Shown here: positions 8,768 to 23,982 of the stretch, one piece after another | How the letters are laid out: every line of letters begins with the position of its first letter | Position numbering within the stretch: position 1 is the first letter of the stretch | Source of the DNA: JAIVJG01 sp964236735 | Lineage (GTDB): Bacteria > Acidobacteriota > Blastocatellia > Pyrinomonadales > Pyrinomonadaceae | Assembly (NCBI GenBank): GCA_964236735.1 | Contig: CAXSFM010000035.1 | Location: 1 to 24,059 of the forward strand | Direction: 5' to 3' | Length of the DNA stretch: 24,059 bases | Translations under genes and position numbers: made by a program | Notes under the pieces: model-generated | The model's input: only the letters and a program-made list of their open reading frames with translations | What the model was told of the DNA's origin: nothing | Database searches by the model: none

Positions 8768-9094
8768 TTATGTCTGCGGGGCCGTGGGCTGCGCCGGCTC
8801 TGTCTTGGCGCGTCTGGCCGTGTGTGTGGCGCGCGTGACGTGGCGTGCGCTTTCCCATGCGGCGAGCGTGGAGGCGTCGGCGTGAAATTTGTTGCGGACG
8901 ATGGCATCGAGGCGGCGGACGGCGTCCATCCCGCGCGCCAGCGTCTCATCAATCGAGGCGGTGACGTGCGCGTCGCGCCCTGTGTTCTGGCTGCCGGTGG
9001 TCTGTTCGAGGTCTGCGATGTCCGTCTGCAAATCTTCGAGGAAGGTGGCGGGCAATTCGTGGCGGATAAAAACGCCTTTCAGGTCTTTAGCAAG
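8768..9094 (-). pseudogene. Gene remnant lacking its N-terminus, function unknown
   Basis: The reading frame from an in-frame TAG at 9095-9097 to the stop at 8768 gives a protein-like sequence beginning LAKDLKGVFIRHELPATFLE. It continues with a mixed helical stretch and a basic, Pro/Ala-rich end. The conserved-looking text starts immediately after the stop codon and has no ATG; the first usable start is a TTG at 9055, in the middle of the apparent helix. This reads as the C-terminal part of a larger gene whose beginning was removed. The orphan antitoxin-like gene ends only 17 bases upstream, so its arrival may have caused the truncation. I do not recognise the family well enough to name it. 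The T3 terminator follows 50 bases downstream. Confidence 0.5.
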
Positions 9095-9113
9095 CTATCC
9101 CTGAATCCGACTT

Positions 9114-9323
9114 TCACCGTGCGCCCTCAAGAATCGCAAATATCTCATCACGGGAGACGGATTCGTTGTTCAGACCCTCTTCAACAGCACGCGCCAGAGC
9201 AATATCTTCCAACGCTTCTTCCACAATCTCCTGCACCAAGCCTCGATTCTCTTCGAGAGCTTCGACCAAAGCTGATTTCAACAGATGTTTCAGCGTCGCT
9301 TCATCAAATGTTGCCGTCGCCAT
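9114..9323 (-). CDS. Small acidic antitoxin-like protein, orphan
   Basis: This 69-residue acidic protein is almost entirely helical. A short beta-like start (TATFDEATLKHLLKSALVEAL) is followed by a Glu-rich helix (VQEIVEEALEDIALARAVEEG) and the ending SRDEIFAILEGAR. The layout resembles small chromosomal antitoxins found ahead of RelE/ParE or PIN toxins. The ATG has a good ribosome binding site, GGAGGT, with 6 bases between. No toxin follows: the next open frame is a truncated unrelated fragment. It may be a solitary antitoxin or the survivor of a decayed pair. The antitoxin assignment is by general pattern only. Confidence 0.6.
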   Translation of the reverse strand: MATATFDEATLKHLLKSALVEALEENRGLVQEIVEEALEDIALARAVEEGLNNESVSRDEIFAILEGAR

Positions 9324-9384
9324 CTCACCACCTCCATTTCGCTGAGGTTAAAATTAACATCGTCGCTTCGGTAAAAGGAAGGAA

Positions 9385-9488
9385 TTCTAACGCTTCGGCA
9401 TCAGCCGTCGCGCATTTGACGCGATGAGAATAGCGTCTCGCGCATGAAAGCTGCGCTATTCGCGCTCCGGTTAAATGAGCTGTTAGAT
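9385..9488 (-). repeat. attC-like folded recombination site after brnA
   Basis: On the minus strand the site opens with ATCTAAC (matching RYYYAAC) and AGCTCATTTAACCG. It closes with CGGCTGATGCCGAAGC followed by GTTAGAA (matching GTTRRRY except the last base). The two ends pair with each other, and the interior holds a further inverted repeat, GAATAGCG/CGCTATTC. The length of 104 bases is in the attC range (about 57-141). It begins 21 bases past the brnA stop and in the cassette orientation. No integron integrase is in the window. The imperfect last core base and the GC-rich interior leave room for chance. Confidence 0.45.
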
Positions 9489-9509
9489 GGCGTGTTTATT
9501 TTGAGGCGG

Positions 9510-9776
9510 CTATTGCTGATGAGCCTCGGCGTAGATTCGCAGTGCCGCGTTGATGCGCTGCTGAAACTCTGCCCCCTGCGCCTCAAACCACTTCAGCACA
9601 TCATCGTCAACACTCAGGGTAACGGCGGTTTTACTCTTCGGCATCCGCCACTGCGCCCGAGCAAAAAACTCATCCTCTAATGGCGGAATATCTGAAGTAT
9701 CAATTTCTCCATCCGTCATGCTGTCAATTCGTGCCCAATCCGTCTCTGAGGGCTTCTTCAAATTTCTTACGCTCAT
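9510..9776 (-). CDS. brnA: BrnA-type antitoxin (DUF4415)
   Basis: This 88-residue protein is the antitoxin half of a type II toxin-antitoxin pair. The middle carries the family text TDWARIDSMTDGEIDTSDIP and PPLEDEFFARAQWRMPKSK. The C-terminal part, AVTLSVDDDVLKWFEAQG, is the ribbon-helix-helix-like DNA-binding segment, followed by a helix ending in YAEAHQQ. BrnA neutralises BrnT and represses their shared promoter. The gene overlaps the 3' end of brnT by 53 bases, so the two are translationally coupled; the ATG at 9776 is favoured because the conserved TDWAR segment lies upstream of the next Met. AAAGG lies 9 bases before the start. Confidence 0.88.
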   Translation of the reverse strand: MSVRNLKKPSETDWARIDSMTDGEIDTSDIPPLEDEFFARAQWRMPKSKTAVTLSVDDDVLKWFEAQGAEFQQRINAALRIYAEAHQQ

Positions 9777-10017
9777 GTTTCAATGCCTTTCGCAAAGAGA
9801 TAATCCGTATTGTCTCTGCGCCGCGTTCGGTGAAAACCACAACGACAATCCGGTTGCCGAGAAGACCTATACCGCTCCAGCGATCTTCGCCATACTCTTC
9901 TCTCGTCTCAAGAGCTGTCCGCATAGGAGATTCAAAGATTTCCCAAGCATCGGCGAAGTCAAAGCCATGTTTGCGAATATTCTCTTGGTTTTTGTCTTCA
10001 TCCCATTCAAAGTTCAC
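9724..10017 (-). CDS. brnT: BrnT-type ribonuclease toxin
   Basis: This 97-residue protein is the toxin of the BrnT/BrnA system, a RelE-fold ribonuclease that blocks translation. Family features are present: FEWDEDKNQENIRKHGFDF at the start, EYGEDRW in the centre, VVVVFTERG, and RIISLRKALKHERKKFEEA at the end. Length is typical. The start is GTG, which places FEWDEDKN at the usual N-terminus; the ribosome binding site is weak, as is common for toxins. Toxin-first order and overlap with brnA match the known operon. The pair sits between rpoC and an attC-like site, in keeping with a mobile origin. Confidence 0.9.
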   Translation of the reverse strand: MNFEWDEDKNQENIRKHGFDFADAWEIFESPMRTALETREEYGEDRWSGIGLLGNRIVVVVFTERGAETIRIISLRKALKHERKKFEEALRDGLGTN

Positions 10018-10202
10018 GAGAGAAGTGTAATCGGATTCAATTTGTTAAGACAAGCCTACGATTAGCAAAAGCAATCTATCGCTGGAATTGAGCGGCTGAC
10101 CGCCAACCGCATCCAACCTGATCGCAAGGAAGTTTGCTGAGAAGCATTCTATTGGGCTGTTCGCTCGAATCACTTGTTCGACAGAGCAATTGCAGAAACC
10201 AT

Positions 10203-10595
10203 TTACCTTTCGAGAAGATACCTTTCCTTCATATCTTCAAATTCGAAATAAGCCAACTTCCCAGCTATGCAAGAAATCAACGTTCCCATACCATAGCCGA
10301 TTGTTTCCGATAGAGCCTCACGCAACGGCATCTCTTTCCCATCAATTCGACCATTCGATGACATGATGTAGCAAATTTCCGGCGCACCTTTATGCTTCAA
10401 CATCTTTTCAACTGAATTCGCAGATTGTGAACCTGTAGGAATCAACGTAGCATAACGACGATCTAAATCATGGCAATGGTCGAGACCGGAAACTATCTTC
10501 TTCCTGCCTTTAATACTGTCCAACAGCGACAAATACCTGTCCTTCTTTTCCAACACGATAAAGGATCGGGCAAACATTTCTTCGTGTACGTTCAT
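10203..10595 (-). CDS. Hypothetical protein directly after the rpoC terminator
   Basis: This is an unrecognised protein of 130 residues from the ATG at 10595 (135 if the TTG at 10610 is used). The sequence looks like a real, globular alpha/beta protein: MFARSFIVLEKKDRYLSLLD, SGLDHCHDLDRRYATLIPTG, EICYIMSSNGRIDGKEMPLR and a C-terminal helix. There are no membrane segments. No Shine-Dalgarno precedes either start. The rpoC terminator ends only 21 bases upstream, leaving almost no space for a separate promoter, so expression may depend on readthrough or on a promoter inside the end of rpoC. It is more AT-rich than rpoC. I cannot assign a function. Confidence 0.65.
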   Translation of the reverse strand: MNVHEEMFARSFIVLEKKDRYLSLLDSIKGRKKIVSGLDHCHDLDRRYATLIPTGSQSANSVEKMLKHKGAPEICYIMSSNGRIDGKEMPLREALSETIGYGMGTLISCIAGKLAYFEFEDMKERYLLER

Positions 10596-10616
10596 ATAAA
10601 TTTTAACCAAAGAAAA

Positions 10617-10650
10617 AGACCGGCGAGATGTTGAAGCCTCTCGCCGGTCT
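10617..10650 (-). terminator. Intrinsic terminator of rpoC (copy T4)
   Basis: A 12-bp perfect stem, AGACCGGCGAGA with TCTCGCCGGTCT, has the 10-base loop TGTTGAAGCC on the plus strand. On the minus strand it is followed by TTTTCTTTGG. It lies 25 bases past the rpoC stop and closes the tuf-to-rpoC block. Confidence 0.88.
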
Positions 10651-10675
10651 GAGTGTTTGTGTTGGACGTGCGGAA

Positions 10676-14911
<4,236 letters not shown>

Positions 14912-15006
14912 GTTTTAATCTCCGTAAGCAATTAAGCCGCTATCAGTTAAACTTTTCGGGGCGACGGGATAAAAGTCCCGCCACCCTTCCCAAGCTGTCC
15001 GTCTTA

Positions 15007-19494
<4,488 letters not shown>

Positions 19495-19513
19495 CAGGAA
19501 TTCCTTATTGTAA

Positions 19514-19630
19514 AGCGATCAGCCGTCAGCAGTCAGCGATCAGCTTTGTTTTGAATAATCGGCTTGGTAAATAAATTCGGCATCTAGCCAGTCCCGCAGG
19601 CTGACTGCTGATAGCTGACTGCCGACAGCT
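19514..19630. repeat. Heptamer-armed inverted repeat E1 (AGCNRTC units)
   Basis: The left arm is four tandem 7-mers (AGCGATC, AGCCGTC, AGCAGTC, AGCGATC) at 19514-19541. The right arm (19600-19630) is four more in inverted orientation. The arms pair over about 30 bases with a few mismatches, around a 55-base interior. This is the style of short tandem heptamer repeats known from cyanobacteria. Confidence 0.75.
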
Positions 19631-19771
19631 ATCGTCCAGAGACGCCAAAGCGCGGTCAGAGCGCACGAGTCTCTGACCGCTTTGGACGAACCAAAAACGG
19701 TTTGTTGATTCAAAGTTTTTGGGAGTGACGCCAGTGCCTCAATACTCCCCCACCTTAGCAGGAAACGAAAA

Positions 19772-19838
19772 CAGTGACAAGTGACGAGTGACGAGATGAA
19801 GACAAGCGTTTTAACTTGTCACTCGTCACTCGTCACTG
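19772..19838. repeat. Heptamer-armed inverted repeat E2 (AGTGACG units)
   Basis: The 24-base arms at 19772-19795 and 19815-19838 pair with two mismatches; each holds three copies of AGTGACR. The loop contains GACAAGCGTTTTAA. It starts 8 bases past the rplL stop, and on the minus strand is followed by TTTTCGTTT, so it could also act as a terminator or attenuator. Confidence 0.8.
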
Positions 19839-19846
19839 CTTTTGTG

Positions 19847-20230
<384 letters not shown>

Positions 20231-20363
20231 GATTACCTAACTCCTCCTCAAAAGGGTTCCAGTGTGCGGTCTTGTTTACGGTTCGCAGCAGGAGAACCCA
20301 CGGGACGCTCAACACTCGGCCTACTGCATCGCAGACCTCGTCGAACGTCCGAGCCGTCTGTAA

Positions 20364-20384
20364 GGGCGATCTGACAAATCGCCC
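20364..20384 (-). promoter_or_regulatory. Hairpin in the rplL leader
   Basis: GGGCGAT (20364-20370) and ATCGCCC (20378-20384) form a perfect 7-bp stem with a 7-base loop in the 224-base rplJ-rplL gap. It lacks a T-tract on the minus strand. Role unknown; the rest of the gap shows no ORF. Confidence 0.35.
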
Positions 20385-20415
20385 CGCTCGTTTTCCGCGT
20401 CCGGCTGACTCGAAA

Positions 20416-20437
20416 GAGATTTCAAACCTGAAATCTC
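20416..20437. repeat. Short inverted repeat after rplJ (E3)
   Basis: GAGATTTCA (20416-20424) pairs perfectly with TGAAATCTC (20429-20437) around a 4-base loop. Next to it (20438-20451) comes further degenerate AAATTTCAAAC text, so the region looks like a small array of heptamer-like units. On the minus strand TTTC follows; it may act as a weak attenuator just past the rplJ stop. Confidence 0.45.
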
Positions 20438-20454
20438 AAATTTCAAACTTTAAT

Positions 20455-21222
20455 TTAACTCGCGGCTTCTTCGCCGCCGCCATCTGTCTGCTCGGCGACC
20501 GGCTCACCGCCAGTCTTCAATTCGGCGGCCTGCTCGTCGCTACCACTCTTCAACTCGGCTGTCGGCTCGTCACCATCACTCTTCGGTTCGCTGATCGGCT
20601 CGTCGCCATCATTCTTCAACTCGGCGACTGGCTCGTCACTACTCGTTGGTTCGCTGACCGGCTCGTCTTCTTGCTTCGATTCCACAATCTGCACGTCGCC
20701 GCCACTCTTTTGTTCTCCGATCTGTTTGACGACGACGGCCAGATTGCGCGGCACTGCCGAGAGCACCGTGACGAGGCGTTGCGCCTGCGCGTTGATGACG
20801 TAGAGAAGTTTCGCGATCAACTCTTCCTTCGGCGGCAGGCTGGCGAAGGCTTCGACCTGCGCGAGCGCGACGACTCGGCCCTCGACGACGCCCGCCTTGA
20901 ACTTGAAAACTTCCGGGTTGTCTTTCGCGAACTTCGATACTGCTTTCGACAAACTGACCGGGTCGCCCGTACTTAACGCGATGGCCGTGACGCCTTTGAA
21001 GTGCTCGATGGCTCCCTCGTAAGGAGTGCCGGCGACGGCGCGTCGTGCAATCGTGTTCTTGACCACGGCGTACTCTGCGCCCGCTTCACGCAGGCGATTA
21101 CGCAATTCCTGATCTTTCGGCACCGTCATTTTGCTGAAGCCGACGAGCATCCCGGCGGTCGCCGCCTGAAATTGCTGCGTGAGGGCTTCGAGGTCTTGCT
21201 GCTTCTGTGCTCTGGTCTTCAT
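20455..21222 (-). CDS. rplJ: Ribosomal protein L10 with acidic repeat tail
   Basis: This is the stalk base protein L10, 255 residues against about 165-180 in most bacteria. Residues 1-130 are the ribosome-binding domain (MLVGFSKMTVPKDQELRNRL, YAVVKNTIARRAV). Residues 130-170 form the long helix that carries L7/L12 dimers (ELIAKLLYVINAQAQRLVTV). The extra part, about 172-255, is an acidic low-complexity tail made of roughly 11-residue units such as DEPVAELKNDG, DEPISEPKSDG, DEPTAELKSGS and DEQAAELKTGG. The frame of the tail is sound: it ends at a normal stop, followed at the usual distance by rplL. GAGGAG lies 11 bases before the ATG. The tail is probably disordered; its role is unknown. Confidence 0.97.
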   Translation of the reverse strand: MKTRAQKQQDLEALTQQFQAATAGMLVGFSKMTVPKDQELRNRLREAGAEYAVVKNTIARRAVAGTPYEGAIEHFKGVTAIALSTGDPVSLSKAVSKFAKDNPEVFKFKAGVVEGRVVALAQVEAFASLPPKEELIAKLLYVINAQAQRLVTVLSAVPRNLAVVVKQIGEQKSGGDVQIVESKQEDEPVSEPTSSDEPVAELKNDGDEPISEPKSDGDEPTAELKSGSDEQAAELKTGGEPVAEQTDGGGEEAAS

Positions 21223-21246
21223 TTTCTTTCAAGCTCCTCTACGCGC

Positions 21247-21942
21247 CTACTTAACGTAAGCCGCCTCGTCCAACAACACACCCGGCCCCATCGTCGCGGC
21301 GAGGTTAACTTTTTTGACGTACTTGCCCTTGGCCGTCGAAGGCTTCGCTTTGACGACGGCGTTCAAAAGCACCTCCGCGTTCTCACGCAGGAGTTGGCCT
21401 TCAAAGGAAACTTTGCCGATGCCGACGTGAATGACGCCCGTCTTATCAACGCGATATTCGACCTTACCGGCCTTCGTCTCGCGCACGGCGGTGGCGATGT
21501 CGAAGGTCACCGTCCCGGTCTTCGGGTTGGGCATCAGGCCGCGCGGGCCGAGCACTTTGCCGAGTCCGCCGACGAGACGCATCATGTCCGGCGTCGCGAT
21601 GACGGCGTCGTAATCGAGCCAGCCGCCCTTAATCTTGTCCACCATGTCCTGTCCGCCGACGAAATCCGCGCCGGCTTCTTCGGCCTCGCGAACTTTGTCG
21701 CCCTGCGCGATGACAAGGACACGCTTCGTCTTGCCGATGCCGTGCGGCAAAATGACCGTGCCGCGCACAAGCTGGTCGGCTTTGCGCGGGTCAACGCCGA
21801 GCCACATCGTCAACTCGACGGTTTCGTCGAATTTGGCGAAGGCGATTTCTTTGACTTTCGTGAGAGCGTCTTCGAGCGTGTACTTTCTGCCGTGCTCGAC
21901 TTTTTCCAGAGCCGCACGATACTTCTTTCCGTGTGCCGCCAT
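21247..21942 (-). CDS. rplA: Ribosomal protein L1
   Basis: This 231-residue protein is of normal length and forms the L1 stalk at the tRNA exit side. The family text GADFVGGQDMVDKIKGGWLD, VIATPDMMRLVGGLGKVLGP (the start of the GxVLGPRGLMPNPKTGTVT signature) and VEYRVDKTGVIHVGIGKVSF is present. A GGAGGTGAG ribosome binding site precedes the ATG. It lies 24 bases ahead of rplJ and is likely co-transcribed. In E. coli L1 represses its own operon by binding mRNA; I see no copy of that site. Confidence 0.98.
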   Translation of the reverse strand: MAAHGKKYRAALEKVEHGRKYTLEDALTKVKEIAFAKFDETVELTMWLGVDPRKADQLVRGTVILPHGIGKTKRVLVIAQGDKVREAEEAGADFVGGQDMVDKIKGGWLDYDAVIATPDMMRLVGGLGKVLGPRGLMPNPKTGTVTFDIATAVRETKAGKVEYRVDKTGVIHVGIGKVSFEGQLLRENAEVLLNAVVKAKPSTAKGKYVKKVNLAATMGPGVLLDEAAYVK

Positions 21943-21996
21943 AACAACTCACCTCCGAGGTTCAAGCGAGACGTTTTGTGCGCCCCTCCCTCTTCA

Positions 21997-22081
21997 AAAT
22001 GATGAACGCGGAGTGATGAATGATGAGTGAAAGACAAGGTCTTTGCTTTTAATTCATCATTCCGCATTCATCACTCATCAT

Positions 22082-22084
<3 letters not shown>
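21997..22084. repeat. Heptamer-armed inverted repeat E4 (ATGATGA type)
   Basis: The left arm (from AAATGATGAACGCGG at 21997) pairs with the right arm (22051-22084, ending in ATCATTTA), the two differing by one 7-base unit. The interior holds AAAGAC-AAG-GTCTTT followed by GCTTTTAA. The right arm overlaps the rplK stop codon. The arm sequence closely matches E6. Confidence 0.75.
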
Positions 22085-22507
<423 letters not shown>

Positions 22508-22514
22508 TGTTTTA

Positions 22515-22586
22515 GTAAATAGTGAATGGTAAATGGTGAATGGTGAATGCGTTTTTTCTATTTACGATTCACCATTTACTATTTAC
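22515..22586. repeat. Heptamer-armed inverted repeat E5 (GTGAATG/GTAAATG units)
   Basis: The left arm (22515-22549) is five tandem 7-mers of the type GTRAATG. The right arm (22558-22586) is the inverse, with four units. The loop is CGTTTTTT, close to the GCGTTTT core of E2. It fills almost the whole nusG-rplK gap. Confidence 0.8.
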
Positions 22587-22589
22587 CGG

Positions 22590-23150
22590 CTAGTCTTCTT
22601 CAGTAAACGTTACTTTCTCGACATCGAGAAAATTTAACTCGACCGGCGTCGAACGCCCGAAAATCGTGACCACTACTTTGAGCGTTGATTTGTCGGCGTT
22701 CACGTCCTCGACCTTGCCTGTAAAGCTCGCGAACGGGCCGGACTTGATACGCACCGTCTCGCCGTGATTATAAGTGAACTTCGGTTTCGGCTTCTCCGCC
22801 GCTTCCGTCACGTTGTGAACGATCTGGTTCACTTCGTCGGGCGTCAAAGGCGTCGGGTTCTGTCCGCCGACGAAGCCGGTCACCTTTGGCGTGGACTTGA
22901 TCAAGTGAAACACGTTGTCGGGGATGTGTCCCTTGTCGTCGCACTCCACCTGCACCAGCACGTAGCCGGGATAGAACATACGCGACGATTCGACGCGCTT
23001 GTTGCCGCGCATCTCGACGACCGTCTCGGTCGGGACGAGCACTTCCGACACTTCGCTCTGGAGGTCTGTGTCGCGGACGCGCGCCTTGAGGCTATCGCGT
23101 ACCTTTTTCTCATGTCCCGAATAAGTGTGGAGGATGTACCACTGCTGCAT
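22590..23150 (-). CDS. nusG: Transcription termination/antitermination factor NusG
   Basis: This 186-residue protein has the NGN domain first (QQWYILHTYSGHEKKVRDSL; the RMFYPGYVLVQVE segment; TPKVTGFVGG) and the KOW domain last (GETVRIKSGPFASFTGKVED). It binds RNA polymerase and modulates pausing, Rho action and coupling to ribosomes. The frame is open for 18 more codons upstream to 23204, but that would overlap secE; the Met at 23150 gives the standard MQQWYILHTYSG beginning. The ribosome binding site is weak. Adjacent secE is 32 bases upstream. Confidence 0.96.
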   Translation of the reverse strand: MQQWYILHTYSGHEKKVRDSLKARVRDTDLQSEVSEVLVPTETVVEMRGNKRVESSRMFYPGYVLVQVECDDKGHIPDNVFHLIKSTPKVTGFVGGQNPTPLTPDEVNQIVHNVTEAAEKPKPKFTYNHGETVRIKSGPFASFTGKVEDVNADKSTLKVVVTIFGRSTPVELNFLDVEKVTFTEED

Positions 23151-23182
23151 TGTCTTCAACAATTCCCCGCCGCGCTGTTCCT

Positions 23183-23569
23183 TTAGACGGCTCCGAACAA
23201 CCAATTAACAAAACGCTGTATCTGCTCGATCACGAACGCCAGCCCGCGATCCACTGCGAAGAGGTACGTGGCGAAAAAAATGACCGCGATAATCGTGATG
23301 ATAGTCGTGTTTCTGACTTCAAGCGCCGTCGGCCAGGAGACGCGCCCTAACTCGGCGCGGATGTCGCGCACGAACTTTCCAATGCGCGTGACGAAATTAT
23401 CGCGCGACCCGACCTCGCCGCGCTCGCGACGCGCCGGGCTGCCCTCCGAGCCTTCGCCGTAACGCGCCATCCGGGGCGCAGCGCCGCTCGCGCTGCCCGA
23501 CGAACTCGCGTGCTCGGTGGCATACTCCGTCTCTCTTTCACCCGGCTCGTCGTGACCGCTTTCCGTCAT
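23183..23569 (-). CDS. secE: Preprotein translocase subunit SecE
   Basis: SecE clamps SecY in the inner-membrane translocon. The conserved part is at the C-terminal end: RIGKFVRDIRAELGRVSWPT, then the single membrane helix TTIITIIAVIFFATYLFAVD. Total length is 128 residues because of about 55 N-terminal residues rich in Glu, Ser, Gly and Arg, likely disordered and cytoplasmic. The longer start is supported by GAGAGGA 8 bases before the ATG. Single-helix SecE is the common form outside enterobacteria. The gene follows tRNA-Trp, as in many bacteria. Confidence 0.94.
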   Translation of the reverse strand: MTESGHDEPGERETEYATEHASSSGSASGAAPRMARYGEGSEGSPARRERGEVGSRDNFVTRIGKFVRDIRAELGRVSWPTALEVRNTTIITIIAVIFFATYLFAVDRGLAFVIEQIQRFVNWLFGAV

Positions 23570-23627
23570 CTATTCGTCCTCTCTCTTCGCCACCCGACTC
23601 TCACACTTTCAACTCTTCAACAGTCAA

Positions 23628-23700
23628 CAGGGGTACCAGGATTTGAACCCGGACTTTCGGTTTTGGAGACCGACGTGCTAACCGTTGACACTATACCCCT
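23628..23700 (-). tRNA. tRNA-Trp (anticodon CCA)
   Basis: A full cloverleaf reads on the minus strand. The acceptor AGGGGTA pairs with TACCCCT. The D arm is GTGTCAACGGTTAGCAC; the anticodon arm is TCGGT-CTCCAAA-ACCGA with CCA at positions 34-36; the T arm holds GGGTTCAAATCC. The discriminator base is G and the terminal CCA is not encoded. It lies between rpmG and secE. Confidence 0.96.
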
Positions 23701-23705
23701 CCAAG

Positions 23706-23784
23706 AAATGATGAGCGCTGAAAGCTGAACGATGAATAGGCGGCGGCTTGTCGCTTTTAATTCATCGTTCCGCATTCATCATTT
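23706..23784. repeat. Heptamer-type inverted repeat E6 between rpmG and tRNA-Trp
   Basis: The left arm (AAATGATGA at 23706, then CTGAACGATGAAT) pairs with the right arm AATTCATCGTTCCGCATTCA at 23759, continuing to TCATTT. The interior ends in CTTGTCGCTTTTAA, like E4. The right arm runs into the rpmG stop codon. Confidence 0.65.
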
Positions 23785-23935
23785 ACTTAGTCTCTTTGTG
23801 TGATCGGTGACAACGGCAGCGATTACAGAACTTGCTTAACTCAAGCCGCTCCGTCTTCGTCTTCTTATTTTTCGTCGTCACGTAGTTGCGGCTTTTGCAT
23901 TCGGTGCATTGCAGCACAATGTTATCGCGTGGCAT
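23783..23935 (-). CDS. rpmG: Ribosomal protein L33, zinc-binding form
   Basis: This is a 50-residue protein that I translated by hand: it starts MPRDNIVLQCTECKSRNY and ends FCNRCRCHRSHKETK. Cysteines C10, C13, C37 and C40 form the CxxC...CxxC zinc site of the C+ form of L33. The ribosome binding site AAGGTGAG lies a few bases before the ATG. It sits between tuf and tRNA-Trp/secE, its usual place. The stop codon is embedded in the end of hairpin E6. Confidence 0.95.
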   Translation of the reverse strand: MPRDNIVLQCTECKSRNYVTTKNKKTKTERLELSKFCNRCRCHRSHKETK

Positions 23936-23982
23936 AGCTCACCTTCTTTAACTTAAAGACTTTCGATTCTTCCCATCGGACA

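Larger units (their letters stand above)
19495..19846 (-). promoter_or_regulatory. rplL-rpoB spacer with several large hairpins
   Basis: No gene is seen in this 352-base spacer. From rplL toward rpoB it holds: the heptamer hairpin E2 with a T-rich tail; a GGGAGT/ACTCCC pair (19721-19749); a strong hairpin at 19645-19685, CCAAAGCGCGGTCAGAG with CTCTGACCGCTTTGG, 15 bp with a 2-base bulge; and the heptamer hairpin E1 next to the rpoB ribosome binding site. The same spacer in E. coli carries an attenuator and an RNase III site that lower rpoBC expression relative to the ribosomal genes. A like role here is inferred. Confidence 0.5.

Noticed and set aside
8537..9427. A 296-codon plus-strand frame across T3, the remnant and the orphan antitoxin.
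   Set aside because: It runs through a terminator and two minus-strand frames, and its translation is Arg/Gly/Val-rich with no domain character.
10018..10202. A second attC-like site upstream of brnT (GTTAAGAC near 10045).
   Set aside because: I could not find a matching RYYYAAC partner or pairing inner boxes, so the second cassette boundary is unsupported.
23151..23204. An 18-residue N-terminal extension of NusG.
   Set aside because: It would overlap the secE coding end and departs from the standard NusG start at MQQWYILHTYSG.
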